Below are positions 27,905-36,418 of a DNA stretch of 64,000 nt, piece by piece. Location of the stretch: assembly GCA_026954325.1 (NCBI GenBank), contig JAIXKK010000121.1:1-64000 (forward strand), in the 5' to 3' direction. Positions within the stretch are counted from its first letter, which is position 1; each line of letters starts with the position of its first letter. The notes under the pieces were generated by a model that was not told the origin of the DNA, ran no database searches, and saw only the letters and a program-made list of their open reading frames with translations. The position numbers and the translations under genes were made by a program. Source of the DNA: Bryobacterales bacterium. GTDB taxonomy: Bacteria > Acidobacteriota > Terriglobia > Bryobacterales > Bryobacteraceae.

Positions 27905-29158
27905 TTACGGGCGGGCGAGGTATCTCTTGTAGAGGCGCGTGTGCTTGCTTTCGAGATCGACTTCCTTGCCCTTGATGAAGAGGCGCCGGACTTGAGTTCT
28001 CACTTCGAGCGGGTCGCCATCCGTCACCATGAGGTCAGCCCACTTTCCCTTCTCAATGGAACCCATTTCAGCGCTCACACCCCAAATCCCGGCCGGATAG
28101 AGGGTGACGGATTTGAGTCCCTCGTCGTAAGGCAGGCCAAAGGCGACGGCAGTGGCGGCCTGATAAGGCAGGTTGCGGGAAAACTGGTTGCCGAAACTGC
28201 CAAATGCGAATTTGACTCCCGCCTTGTAGAGTTCCGCCGGCAGGGTGAAGGCGGCGTCGTAGGGGTCGTCGTGATCGAGTGGCAGGTCTTGCGTGGGTCC
28301 GAGGATGACAGGGATCTGCTTCGCCTTCAGTTCCGCCAGCATCGCGCCGGGCTTGCGCACCTCGGAGAGCACCAGCCGCAGCTTCTGTTTTTCCGCCCAC
28401 TCCAGCGCCGCCTTGATTTCGCGCTCCCGCACGGCGCTCACCATGAGCGGCACTTTCCCCTCGAGGACCGGGAGCATGGCTTCGAAGTGGAGATCGGTAC
28501 GGAAGTCCGGTCCGCCGGCCTTCTTCGCCGTCCGGTATCGCCGGGCTTGTTCCAGATACTCGTCGAGTTGCTTCAAACGCCGTTCGTAATCGCGTTTCGC
28601 CTCGCTGAACGGCGCGGCTCCCGCAGGGAAGCGGCGAGTGGTGATGGTAGGAAAGTTGAGATGGAGCGCGGCATCCAACTTCACGGCCATCTCCTCCCAG
28701 GTCCAGCCGTCGAGGCGCATCAGGGAAGCCTGCCCGGCAATCACGCCACCGTCGGGGATGGCCATGGCCGCCGTGATGCCGTTGGCGCGAATGACGGGGA
28801 TGTGCTCACTCGAGGGATTCACCGCAATCCCGGCGCGCAATTGGGGTTTGAAATCGCCCAATTCGCGCACGTCGTTGGTGACGCCCACTGCTCCAATCTC
28901 CGATATTCCCACTTCCGTCGCGGAATCGATCATTCCCGGATAGACGCGCAGTCCCTTGCCGTCGATGACGCGCACGCCCCTGGGCGCCGCGACCTTCGCG
29001 CCGACTTCGGCGACTCTGCCATCCAGCACGAGCAGGGAAGCGTTTTCGATGCCTGGCGCGGCCACCGGATAGACCGCGGCTCCGCGGATGAGAAAACTGT
29101 CGTCCGATGCGGCATAGAGCGCGGCCGCGGCGGCTATCCATAACGCGACCGGCTTCAT
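27905..29158 (-). CDS. Exported amidohydrolase-like protein lacking the metal-binding HxH (copy C)
   Basis: This 417-residue protein has a signal peptide (about 1-17) and the composite beta-sandwich/TIM-barrel layout of the amidohydrolase superfamily: the N-terminal FLIRGAAVYPVAAPGIENAS and the C-terminal GSIEKGKWADLMVTDGDP. The strand-1 motif that normally reads PGxIDxHxH is PGMIDSATEVG, so both zinc-ligand histidines are absent, and I see no replacement pair or the downstream ligand histidines. It is therefore probably not a metal hydrolase. It could be a structural partner of the intact middle paralogue. It overlaps that gene by 4 bp. Confidence 0.88.
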   Translation of the reverse strand: MKPVALWIAAAAALYAASDDSFLIRGAAVYPVAAPGIENASLLVLDGRVAEVGAKVAAPRGVRVIDGKGLRVYPGMIDSATEVGISEIGAVGVTNDVRELGDFKPQLRAGIAVNPSSEHIPVIRANGITAAMAIPDGGVIAGQASLMRLDGWTWEEMAVKLDAALHLNFPTITTRRFPAGAAPFSEAKRDYERRLKQLDEYLEQARRYRTAKKAGGPDFRTDLHFEAMLPVLEGKVPLMVSAVREREIKAALEWAEKQKLRLVLSEVRKPGAMLAELKAKQIPVILGPTQDLPLDHDDPYDAAFTLPAELYKAGVKFAFGSFGNQFSRNLPYQAATAVAFGLPYDEGLKSVTLYPAGIWGVSAEMGSIEKGKWADLMVTDGDPLEVRTQVRRLFIKGKEVDLESKHTRLYKRYLARP

Positions 29159-30492
29159 TGCGGCCTCCGGTCCTGCTTTTTCTGCTGGGGAGCGCTCTGC
29201 TTTTCCTTTTCGAGCAGCTTCCTTTTATTGAGTTCCAGGAGGCGCCGTTCGCTCAAGTCTTTGTCACGATCGAAATAGACAACGCCGTCGATGAACACTT
29301 TCTGAACCTTGGCGTAACTTGAAAGCGGATGCTTGTCGAAGAGGACCAGGTCGGCATCCTTGCCCACCTCGATCGACCCCACGCGGTCATCAATTTTCAA
29401 TTGTTTTGCCGGATTGATGGTGATGAGCGAGAGCGCTTCGGTTTCGGTGAGCCCGCCGTATTTCATGGTCTTGGCGGCTTCGGTATTGAGGCGGCGCATC
29501 AACTCGCCGGAATCGGAGTTCAGACTGACGAGCACGCCTTTACGCACCATGATGGCGGCGTTGTAGGGAATGGCGTCATAGGCTTCCACCTTGTAGCTCC
29601 ACCAGTCGCTGAAAGTGGATGCCCCCGCGCCGTGGGCGGCGATTTCCCTGGCTACCTTGTAGCCTTCGAGGACATGTTGCAGGGTGCGGATTTTGAATCC
29701 GAATTCATCGGCGACGCGCAGCAGCATGAGGATCTCGTCGGCGCGGTAACAGTGCGCGTGGACGAAGCGCTTGCCCTCGAGGACCTCGACCAGCGGTTCG
29801 AGTTTCAAGTCGCGGCGCGGGGGAATGAGAGTTTCGCCGCGAGCCTTGCCCGCCTCGTATTCCTTCCACCGCGCCTGGTAGGCTTTGGCCTCGGTGAAAG
29901 CCTCGCGGATGACGTCCTCGACGCCCATGCGCGTTCCGGGATAGCGAAGATTGCGGCGCGAACCGGCGGGACCGTCGTCCATTCCCTGGCGTTTCGGATT
30001 CTCGCCGAGGGCGAACTTGATGCCCGGCATGGCTCCTTCGAACTTCAAGCCGTCCGCATCCTTGCCCCAGCGCGTCTTGATGACGGTGCACTTGCCGCCG
30101 ATGGAGTTGGCGCTGCCGTGGAGGATGTTGGCGGTGGTGACTCCGCCGGCCAGCGCGCGGTAGATGGAGATGTCATCGGGATTCAGGACATCCTCAATGC
30201 CGACCATGGAGGAGACGGAGGCCGCGCCTTCATTGATGGAATCGGCGGCGATGTGGGAGTGGCAATCGATGATTCCCGGCATGAGGTATTGCCCCCCGGC
30301 ATCGATGACCCGCGCGCCCGGCGGGATCATCACCTTTTCGGCGGCTTCGGCGATCTTGCCGTCCTTCACGATCACGGCGCCGGTGAAGGCTCCCCTGGTT
30401 ACGGTGAGGACGCGCGCATTTTGAATGACAATGGGAGGGGCGGCGGCCAGGGTGATGCCCGCCGCCAGAGCGGCCCACGGCAGTTTTGTCAT
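29155..30492 (-). CDS. Exported amidohydrolase with intact metal site (copy B)
   Basis: This 445-residue protein has a signal peptide (ALAAGITLAAAP). The metal motif PGIIDCHSH is present near residue 78, followed by VHAHCYRADE and LQHVLEGYK as candidate further histidine ligands, and SLNSDSGELMRR for the catalytic Asp. The C-terminal beta-sandwich closes with GSIEVGKDADLVLFDKHP. It belongs to the imidazolonepropionase/Xaa-Pro dipeptidase-like cluster of exported amidohydrolases; the substrate is likely a cyclic or peptide amide but cannot be specified. A Lys/Glu/Gln-rich tail ends the protein. It is the only one of three tandem copies with an intact HxH, and overlaps both neighbours by 4 bp. 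Confidence 0.92.
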   Translation of the reverse strand: MTKLPWAALAAGITLAAAPPIVIQNARVLTVTRGAFTGAVIVKDGKIAEAAEKVMIPPGARVIDAGGQYLMPGIIDCHSHIAADSINEGAASVSSMVGIEDVLNPDDISIYRALAGGVTTANILHGSANSIGGKCTVIKTRWGKDADGLKFEGAMPGIKFALGENPKRQGMDDGPAGSRRNLRYPGTRMGVEDVIREAFTEAKAYQARWKEYEAGKARGETLIPPRRDLKLEPLVEVLEGKRFVHAHCYRADEILMLLRVADEFGFKIRTLQHVLEGYKVAREIAAHGAGASTFSDWWSYKVEAYDAIPYNAAIMVRKGVLVSLNSDSGELMRRLNTEAAKTMKYGGLTETEALSLITINPAKQLKIDDRVGSIEVGKDADLVLFDKHPLSSYAKVQKVFIDGVVYFDRDKDLSERRLLELNKRKLLEKEKQSAPQQKKQDRRPQ

Positions 30493-31811
30493 CGCGTCAC
30501 CTCCGGCGCCGGCGCAGGCGCTTCCGCCGCGGGTTCATACTTGATCCCATCCACGAACACGTACTTCACTTCTGTCTTGTCGCGGAAGAGGTCGCCCCTG
30601 GTCACTACAAGGTTTGCGATCTTTCCTTTTTCGACGCTGCCCAGGCGATCCGAGACGCCATAGAGTTCGGCCACGTTCAGGGTCAAGGCTCGCACGGCGT
30701 TGTCGTGGGATAGCCCGGCGTTCATCGCCCGGCGGATTGCCGGCGCCACATCGGAGGGTTTCTCGAGCGCGCCGGCGTAGAAAGCGAACTTCACCCCGGC
30801 TTTCACCAGCGCCGCGGGAGTGGATGGCGCCAGGTCCCGGGTCTCGAGGTCACGCAGAGTCTCCTCCGCTTCCGGGTCCGCGGCTCGCGGCTTCTCCGGC
30901 CAGCGAAGGTTCACCAGCACCTGGGCATTGCGGTTCTTCAAGATCTCCGGCGCGCGGAAGCCCTCCGCCAGGCCATACAGGAGCACCTTCAGGTTCAACT
31001 CTTCGCCCAGCCGCAGCATGCGCTCCATTTCCTTGGGATCCCTGGCAGGCAGGAGAACCCGCGGGGCCTCGAGCACGCCTTCGAGCCACTTGTCGTATCC
31101 GGGGCGCTTCAATCCTTTGGGATGCGCGGCGTAGATGGCCTTCGCGGTCTTGTATTGGCCGGCGTCGAGATAGATCTGCCGGATGTAGGCGATGACGCCC
31201 ATCAGGGAGGAGGGGTATCCGCTGCCAAAGCCGCCGCTGTGCGTGGTGAGGTACAGGCCTGCCGGAGACTGGACCACCATCTGGCCCGGGCGTTTGCCGG
31301 CGAGATCGATGACGGCGCCCAAGCCGGCGAAGACGCCCTGGGTAGGAAAGGTGACTGCTCCGGTGAACCCCGCATTGCGGGCGGCCTCGAGACGGCGGTC
31401 AGTGGGAGACAATTCGTCGGCGGCGCGTAGGTAGCTGGTGTTCAACGGCCGGTCCTCCGGTCCGCGGGGAACGGCTGGGGGAGCGCCTTGAGGGCGTGTG
31501 GCGTTGGGGCGGCCCGTTCCGTTCAGGGAGGGCGTGTCCGGGAGGCCGAGTGTGCTGAGCGCGTCGAGCAAGCCCGGGTAGACGGTGAGACCCTCTCCGT
31601 CGATGATCCAGGCTCCGGGTGGAGGCTGCGCATCGCCAACCGCTTCAATCAAACCGTCGCGCAGAATAACGGCTCCGCGGGCAATCACCGGGCCGCTGAC
31701 GGTCACAATGCGGGCTCCGCGGATGGCGATTACGGACGGAACTTCCGCTACGGTCTCGCCCGCCGATAGGAGCAGAGCGGAACATGCAAGCGCCAGGACG
31801 CGGTATTTCAT
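30489..31811 (-). CDS. Exported amidohydrolase-like protein lacking the metal-binding HxH (copy A)
   Basis: This 440-residue first gene of the three-gene unit has a signal peptide (VLALACSALLLSAGE). The N-terminal strand set (VIAIRGARIVTVSGPVIARGA) and the C-terminal GSVEKGKIANLVVTRGDL match amidohydrolases, but the metal motif reads PGLLDALSTLGL without histidines. A Pro/Arg-rich linker (TRPQGAPPAVPRGPEDRP) follows. As with copy C, hydrolase activity is doubtful. Loss in both flanking copies with full-length frames kept suggests selection for a non-catalytic role. TATAAT lies 14 nt upstream of the ATG. Confidence 0.88.
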   Translation of the reverse strand: MKYRVLALACSALLLSAGETVAEVPSVIAIRGARIVTVSGPVIARGAVILRDGLIEAVGDAQPPPGAWIIDGEGLTVYPGLLDALSTLGLPDTPSLNGTGRPNATRPQGAPPAVPRGPEDRPLNTSYLRAADELSPTDRRLEAARNAGFTGAVTFPTQGVFAGLGAVIDLAGKRPGQMVVQSPAGLYLTTHSGGFGSGYPSSLMGVIAYIRQIYLDAGQYKTAKAIYAAHPKGLKRPGYDKWLEGVLEAPRVLLPARDPKEMERMLRLGEELNLKVLLYGLAEGFRAPEILKNRNAQVLVNLRWPEKPRAADPEAEETLRDLETRDLAPSTPAALVKAGVKFAFYAGALEKPSDVAPAIRRAMNAGLSHDNAVRALTLNVAELYGVSDRLGSVEKGKIANLVVTRGDLFRDKTEVKYVFVDGIKYEPAAEAPAPAPEVTR

Positions 31812-31825
31812 AGAGTGATCCCTGT

Positions 31826-31831
31826 ATTATA
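31826..31831 (-). promoter_or_regulatory. -10 element of the amidohydrolase operon
   Basis: A perfect TATAAT (31,831-31,826 on the minus strand) lies 14 nt before the ATG of copy A. The region 17 bp upstream (GAAGCC) is a poor -35, so an activator or another sigma factor may be needed. Confidence 0.5.
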
Positions 31832-31862
31832 GAGGACCCTCCGGCAAAGGCTTCAGGATGCG

Positions 31863-31897
31863 ACAAGGCGCGAATCCAATGCGGACTCGCGCCTTGT
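31863..31897. repeat. Long inverted repeat (possible terminator or regulatory hairpin)
   Basis: ACAAGGCGCGA (31,863-31,873) and TCGCGCCTTGT (31,887-31,897) are perfect 11-bp inverted arms with a 13-nt loop. The hairpin lies between the exported unknown protein (ends 31,930, minus) and the amidohydrolase promoter. No T-run follows on the minus strand, so it would be a non-canonical terminator of the upstream gene or a protein-binding site. Confidence 0.55.
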
Positions 31898-31929
31898 GCC
31901 CTCTCCCCGTTGTTTGGCGGACGTTGCAG

Positions 31930-32520
31930 TTAATCTTTTGCCTGAGCGACGCTCTTGTTGGCTCCGGTGGCTTCGTCCCACACCTGGGTGTTGCGCGCGG
32001 TTCGCCAATAGCGGTCTCCCCACCAGCCGTCGGGGTTCATCGCGCCTTCCACCACCGCGGCGCGTCCGGTACGCTCCTCGAGCAGGGGCAGAGCTTCGAG
32101 CGCGATAGTGACGGGGAGTTCCAGAACCATGTTCTGCTTCTGGCCTTTGTCATTCTCGAACCCGATGGTGAAGACGCGCTTGTCTTTCATGAGCTTGGGC
32201 ACGGATAGCAGGCGAGCCTGTTTTTTGTCCGCCACCTCGATGCTGGTGACGCGGGAGTAGCCGAGAGACCAGGTGGGCTTGCCGTAATGGAACTGGAGCG
32301 TTTTCCTGTCGCTAAGGTCCAGTTTGCCGTTGCTGAATTGCGGGATGGCCGCTATGGTTCCACCCGTGTAGACGCTGTCAAACCCCTGTTTGGGTTCCGA
32401 CTTCGTTTTGGCTGCCGTCGAGGCGGCATCTTTCGACTTTTTGAACGGAAGATGGGGCCAGGAAGCGGCACTGGCCGCGGCCGCCACCAGAATGAATCCG
32501 CAAACGAGGTTTCGAGTCAT
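31930..32520 (-). CDS. Exported protein of unknown function
   Basis: This 196-residue protein has a signal peptide (MTRNLVCGFILVAAAASAAS), a Lys/Ser/Ala-rich linker (about 25-45) and a compact domain (about 48-165) built of beta strands such as GTIAAIPQFSNGKLDL, KTLQFHYGKPTWSL, VTSIEV and RVFTIGFENDKGQKQNMVLEL. The domain ends in a helix (ALEALPLLEERTGRAAVVEG). The strand pattern and the closing helix resemble a PH-like fold, but I do not recognise the family. The start ATG has a good GGAG site 5-6 nt upstream. A frame extending further upstream is open but lacks a ribosome site. Confidence 0.75.
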   Translation of the reverse strand: MTRNLVCGFILVAAAASAASWPHLPFKKSKDAASTAAKTKSEPKQGFDSVYTGGTIAAIPQFSNGKLDLSDRKTLQFHYGKPTWSLGYSRVTSIEVADKKQARLLSVPKLMKDKRVFTIGFENDKGQKQNMVLELPVTIALEALPLLEERTGRAAVVEGAMNPDGWWGDRYWRTARNTQVWDEATGANKSVAQAKD

Positions 32521-32559
32521 GGGTCTCCTTCGTGGAAAGAGATCGGCCATGCCGCTATG

Positions 32560-32580
32560 GAACTTTAGCCTCGAAAGTTC
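32560..32580. repeat. Inverted repeat GAACTTT-N7-AAAGTTC
   Basis: Perfect 7-bp arms (32,560-32,566 and 32,574-32,580) with a 7-nt centre lie in the 73-bp gap between the enolase-superfamily gene and the exported unknown gene, both on the minus strand. The spacing fits a repressor site upstream of the exported-protein gene or a weak hairpin after the enzyme gene. Confidence 0.4.
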
Positions 32581-32593
32581 TACTGCGGGAAAA

Positions 32594-33739
32594 TTACTGC
32601 AAGCTGACGCGGTCCACCTGAACGTCGGCGCGGGTCCGGACTTCCGGCGCCAGTTCCACGCCCAAGCCCGGGCCGGGCGGAAGGGGGATCTCGCCATTGA
32701 CCGCGGGCAGCGGGTCCCTCACAATCCCCACATATTCTTCAAGATAGTGTTTTCGCACCGATTCCAGGATATAAAGATTGGTGATGTTCGCCGCGAGGTG
32801 CGCGGAGGCGTAATGGAGGATGGGCCCGCCGCAGTTGTGGGGGCAGACGGGCAAGTAATAAGTTTCGGCCATGGAGGCGATCTTCTTGGCCTCGCTGATG
32901 CCGCCGCACCAGCAGATGTCGGGCATGATGAAGCGGGCGGCGCGGTTTTCGAGAAGCTCGCGGTATTGCCAGCGCGTCATCAGCCGCTCGCTAAGGCATA
33001 GGGGCAGACGGGTGGACAGCGCCAACTCGCGATAGGCGGCGAGGTTGTCCTGGGGGAGCATCTCCTCGAGCCACATGGGCGAGAGCGGTTCGAGGGCGCG
33101 GGCAATCTGCTGGGCGCAGGTGAGGTTCCAATAGCCATGGAACTCCATGGCCACCTCCATGGCGTCGCCGAACTCCTCTTTGATCTTTCGCAGGCCGTCA
33201 CTTGCCTGCCGTATCTGTTCGCGGGTGATGTATTGGCCCCGGGTCTGCTGGGCGATGGGGTCGAACGGCCAGATCTTCATAGCGTGAATGCCGCTGTCAG
33301 AGAGCGAGCGGGCCAGTTCGACGGGTTGGGTGAGGAAGCCGAGGTTGTCGTAACAGGTGTTGTAGGTGCGAATGGAGGAACGTGAAGCGCCGCCGAGCAG
33401 TTGGTAGACAGGCTTGCCGGCGGCCTTTCCGGCCAAGTCCCAAAGGGCGATGTCCACGGCGCTGATGGCGCGCATCTCCGCGCCCGCCCAGCCGCTGTAG
33501 GCGATGGCTTCGAACATGTCGGCCCACAGGCGGTCGATCTGGGTGGCGTCGCGGCCGAGCAGGACGGGGGCGAGGCGGTTCAGCACCACGGCCTTCTCGC
33601 TGAGGGGATCGGGGTAGGTTTCGCCCAGCCCGGTCATTCCTTCATCCGTATGGATGAGCACCCAAAGCCATTGCACGGGTCCGGCGTGGACCGTAATGCC
33701 ACGGCTGAGGTGCACTGTTTCAATCGCCGTTATCTTCAT
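32594..33739 (-). CDS. Mandelate racemase/muconate lactonizing enzyme family protein
   Basis: This 381-residue enolase-superfamily enzyme has the N-terminal capping domain (MKITAIETVHLSRG) and a TIM barrel. The metal ligands appear in order: an acid in VAMEFHGYWN, Glu in PMWLEEMLPQ and Glu in LCLSERLMTR. The motif H-x-N near the C terminus (CPHNCGGPILHYA) gives the catalytic His seen in sugar-acid dehydratases such as galactonate dehydratase. The likely reaction is dehydration of an aldonate or a related sugar acid; exact substrate unknown. The gene overlaps the upstream enoyl-reductase-like gene by 4 bp. Confidence 0.9.
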   Translation of the reverse strand: MKITAIETVHLSRGITVHAGPVQWLWVLIHTDEGMTGLGETYPDPLSEKAVVLNRLAPVLLGRDATQIDRLWADMFEAIAYSGWAGAEMRAISAVDIALWDLAGKAAGKPVYQLLGGASRSSIRTYNTCYDNLGFLTQPVELARSLSDSGIHAMKIWPFDPIAQQTRGQYITREQIRQASDGLRKIKEEFGDAMEVAMEFHGYWNLTCAQQIARALEPLSPMWLEEMLPQDNLAAYRELALSTRLPLCLSERLMTRWQYRELLENRAARFIMPDICWCGGISEAKKIASMAETYYLPVCPHNCGGPILHYASAHLAANITNLYILESVRKHYLEEYVGIVRDPLPAVNGEIPLPPGPGLGVELAPEVRTRADVQVDRVSLQ

Positions 33740-34731
33740 ATCTGCGCGTTTTTCAAGAGGACTTTTCCTTTGCGTTCGGAGCGGGAGGCGTGCGCCAGCG
33801 CTTCCTTGACGTGGTCTAAGGGATAGGTAGCTTCGACTTCCGCTTTCAGCGCGCCGGTGACGACCAGTGGAATCAACTCGCCGAATACCTTGGCGCGCCC
33901 GTCTGCTCCGATCCTGGCCATCGCGGGCGGCAGCCAGAATCCTTTCACGACAATACCACCGCCGATGAGGTGAGCGGGGGAGACCTGGAGGTTTTTGCCG
34001 CTCATCATGCCGTAGTTGAGGAGGGCGCCTCCCGGCGCCAGGCAGGCGGCAAGGCGGGCGGATGCATCGCCGGAAATCGCGTCAATCGCCAGCTTGACGT
34101 TCGCTCCTCCCGTGACGCGGGCGACGCGCCGGGGCAGGTCCGGACCGTCCACAAGCACGGCGTCGGCGCCCAGGTTATGGAGCGCGCCGGAAAGCCCTTC
34201 GCGGCGCACCACGTTAATGGTCCGGATGCCGTTTCGTTTGGCAAGCTGGATCAGGTACTGCCCCACGGAGGAATTGGCGGCGTTCTGGATTACCCACTCA
34301 CCCAACCCGGGGGAGGGAACTTCGCGCAACATCAGGAGAGCGGTGGCCGGGTTGACAAAGGCCATGGCATATTGCAGGACATCGCCGCCGGGGGGCAAGG
34401 CCAGCAGATCTTCGGCGGGCAATACCTGCCGCTCCCGCCAGACCCCGTCATTCGTGAGCAGGACGGGTGTGAGATCGCCCGGCTTGATGTGCTTGACCAG
34501 GTGGCCCACGGAGAGGACCTTCGCGACTCCTTCCTTGCCGGGCACTTTCGGCAGGGGGCCGGTTTCCGAGGCGTACATTCCCATGATGGTCAGCAGATCA
34601 GAGGGGTGGATGGGGCTGGCGACCAGTTCGACGAGGGCCTCGTGTGGGCCGGGGTCCGCGGGTTCGGGTCCCTCTTCGAGGCGGATGACCTCGGCCGGCG
34701 CGCCGCAGCGGTCCATAATCACACGCTTCAT
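33736..34731 (-). CDS. MDR-family NAD(P)H oxidoreductase (2-enoyl thioester reductase-like)
   Basis: This 331-residue medium-chain dehydrogenase/reductase lacks the structural zinc cysteines. The N-terminal GroES-like domain has ASPIHPSDLLTI and VPGKEGVAKV; the nucleotide-binding domain has WVIQNAANSSVGQYLIQLAK and a following strand-loop INVVRREG that suits NADPH. These motifs are those of mitochondrial-type enoyl reductases (MECR/ETR1) and related quinone oxidoreductases. Here it sits between an 86-residue small protein and a sugar-acid dehydratase-like enzyme, so the physiological substrate may be different. Confidence 0.88.
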   Translation of the reverse strand: MKRVIMDRCGAPAEVIRLEEGPEPADPGPHEALVELVASPIHPSDLLTIMGMYASETGPLPKVPGKEGVAKVLSVGHLVKHIKPGDLTPVLLTNDGVWRERQVLPAEDLLALPPGGDVLQYAMAFVNPATALLMLREVPSPGLGEWVIQNAANSSVGQYLIQLAKRNGIRTINVVRREGLSGALHNLGADAVLVDGPDLPRRVARVTGGANVKLAIDAISGDASARLAACLAPGGALLNYGMMSGKNLQVSPAHLIGGGIVVKGFWLPPAMARIGADGRAKVFGELIPLVVTGALKAEVEATYPLDHVKEALAHASRSERKGKVLLKNAQI

Positions 34732-34740
34732 ATATGGGGT

Positions 34741-35001
34741 TCAGCTTAGCGGATCTGAAGGCAGGTCCGCCAGCTTGCGATCGAGGTAGGCCAACGCCTG
34801 GCGCAACATTGCCTTGTGGCGCGGATGGCGGGCGGCGGCCAGATCGTGCTCGACACGCAAGCGGTCCATTTGCAGCATTTCGCGTTTTTCGCGGATGGCA
34901 AGCTGGTCACTGGTCAGGGGGGTAGTTTGCTTTTCGCGGAAGCGCTGTTCGAGGGCGTCCCGCTGGGATTCGACATCTTTGCTTTCCCAGCCGCGCGCCA
35001 T
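34741..35001 (-). CDS. Conserved small charged protein
   Basis: This 86-residue protein begins MARGWESKDVESQ and is almost entirely helical and highly charged (many Arg, Glu, Gln, Asp), with heptad-like LRVEHDLAAARHP and MLRQALAYLDRKLADL segments. The MARGWESK opening recurs in small acidobacterial proteins as I recall, supporting a real gene. No domain is known. It precedes the enoyl reductase-like gene by 9 bp on the same strand, so it probably heads that operon. Confidence 0.7.
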   Translation of the reverse strand: MARGWESKDVESQRDALEQRFREKQTTPLTSDQLAIREKREMLQMDRLRVEHDLAAARHPRHKAMLRQALAYLDRKLADLPSDPLS

Positions 35002-35105
35002 AAATGAATTCCTCGGCCTTCTGTTCCAATTGTAGACGAATGGCTGCGCTCGCGTGGAATGCTAATGCCGCTCATGATACACTCACGTTTCCGAGGAGTT
35101 GTTTC

Positions 35106-36418
35106 ATGAAAGTTCGATTGCTGCCCGTATTGCTCGCGCTCTCTGCTCTCGCCTCCGGCGAGACGCTTGTTTTGCGCAACTTCACACTCATCGACGGCAC
35201 AGGGAGGACGCCCGTGGCGAACGCGGGCCTCGTCATTACGGACGGGCGCATTGCCTATGCGGGGCCCGCCGCCGGCCTGAAGGCTCCCGCCGGAGCGGCC
35301 ACAACGGATCTGGGCGGTAAGTTCATCATGCCCGGCATCATCAACCTGCACTGCCATCTCGGGAACGTGGTGGGCCTGGCGCAGGATCCGAAGTTTTTCA
35401 CGAAAGAAAACGTCAACAGCCAGCTCGATACCTACGCCAAGTACGGAGTGACTTCGGTGCTGAGCATGGGTAGCGACCAGCCGGTGATCTGGAGCATGCG
35501 GGCCGAGCAACGCGCCGGACGCCCGCGCCGGGCGCGTATCTTTTCCGCGCTTCGGGGTTTTGCGTGGAAGGGCGGCTATCCGACGACGGTTCCGGGCATG
35601 AAGGGCGTACCGTACGAGGTGGCGACGCCCGCCGAGGTGGAAGCGGCCATGAATGACCTTCGCCGAAACATCCGGACGTTGTCAAGGTGTGGGTGGATGA
35701 CCACCTGGGCAAGGAACAGAAGATCCCCACGCCCATTACAGCCGCGATCATCAAGGCGGCGAAGAAGCACGGCCTCAACACCTGCGCCCACATCTTCTAT
35801 TACGACGACGCGAAGGCGCTTGCGGAAAACGGGCTCTATGCGTGCGTGCACAGCGTGCGCGACCGCGATGCGGACGCGGCTCTGATCTCGGCGATGAAGA
35901 AGAACGGCGCCTGGCAGGTGGGAACGCTGGCGCGCGAGATGTCCACGTTCGCCTTCGCCAAGCCTCCGGCCTTTCTGAGCGATCCTTTCTTCACCATGGG
36001 GACCACGCCCGCGGTCATCAGCACTTTGCGCAGCGATGCGTTCCTCAAGAAACAGAACGCGGATCATGACCTGCCGAAGTATCCCGGTTTTCTGGCGACG
36101 GCGCAGCGCAATCTGAAGAAGCTGTACGATTCCGGCGTGAAGGTGGCTTTCGGCACGGATAGCGGCCCGCCGGCGCGATTCAGCGGGTTCAGCGAACACC
36201 TGGAAATGGACCTGATGGCGCAGGCGGGCTTCACGCCGATGCAGATCATCACGATCTTTTCGAAGAACTCGGCCGAGTTCCTGGGCGCCAGAGATCTGGG
36301 TACGCTCGAGAGCGGCCATTGGGCCGACCTGGTGGTTCTTGCCAGGAATCCGCTGGACAACATCAAGAATTCGCGCAGCATAGAAGCCGTCTACATTGCC
36401 GGCAACAAGGTCCGCTGA
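35106..36418 (+). pseudogene. Exported amidohydrolase interrupted by a -1 frameshift
   Basis: The 5' part (start ATG 35,106 with GAGGAG upstream) encodes a signal peptide and an amidohydrolase N-terminal half with the metal motif PGIINLHCHLG. The reading then changes at about 35,666-35,669 (CGAAACAT). The continuation VVKVWVDDHLGKEQK, CAHIFYYDDAK, the catalytic-Asp region VAFGTDSGPPARF and the terminal SGHWADLVVLARNP lie in the next frame up to the TGA at 36,416. One missing A in the AAA run would restore an intact protein of about 437 residues. The cause may be a sequencing or assembly error or a recent mutation, since both halves look otherwise well preserved. The next gene starts within its stop codon (TGATG). 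Confidence 0.85.

Noticed and set aside
26054..29143. Long plus-strand frames opposite the TonB receptor and amidohydrolase C
   Set aside because: Gly/Val/Asp/His-rich shadows with no family features or ribosome sites.
35660..35690. Programmed -1 frameshift in the amidohydrolase
   Set aside because: There is no X-XXY-YYZ slippery site or clear downstream structure; a single missing A in a short run is simpler.
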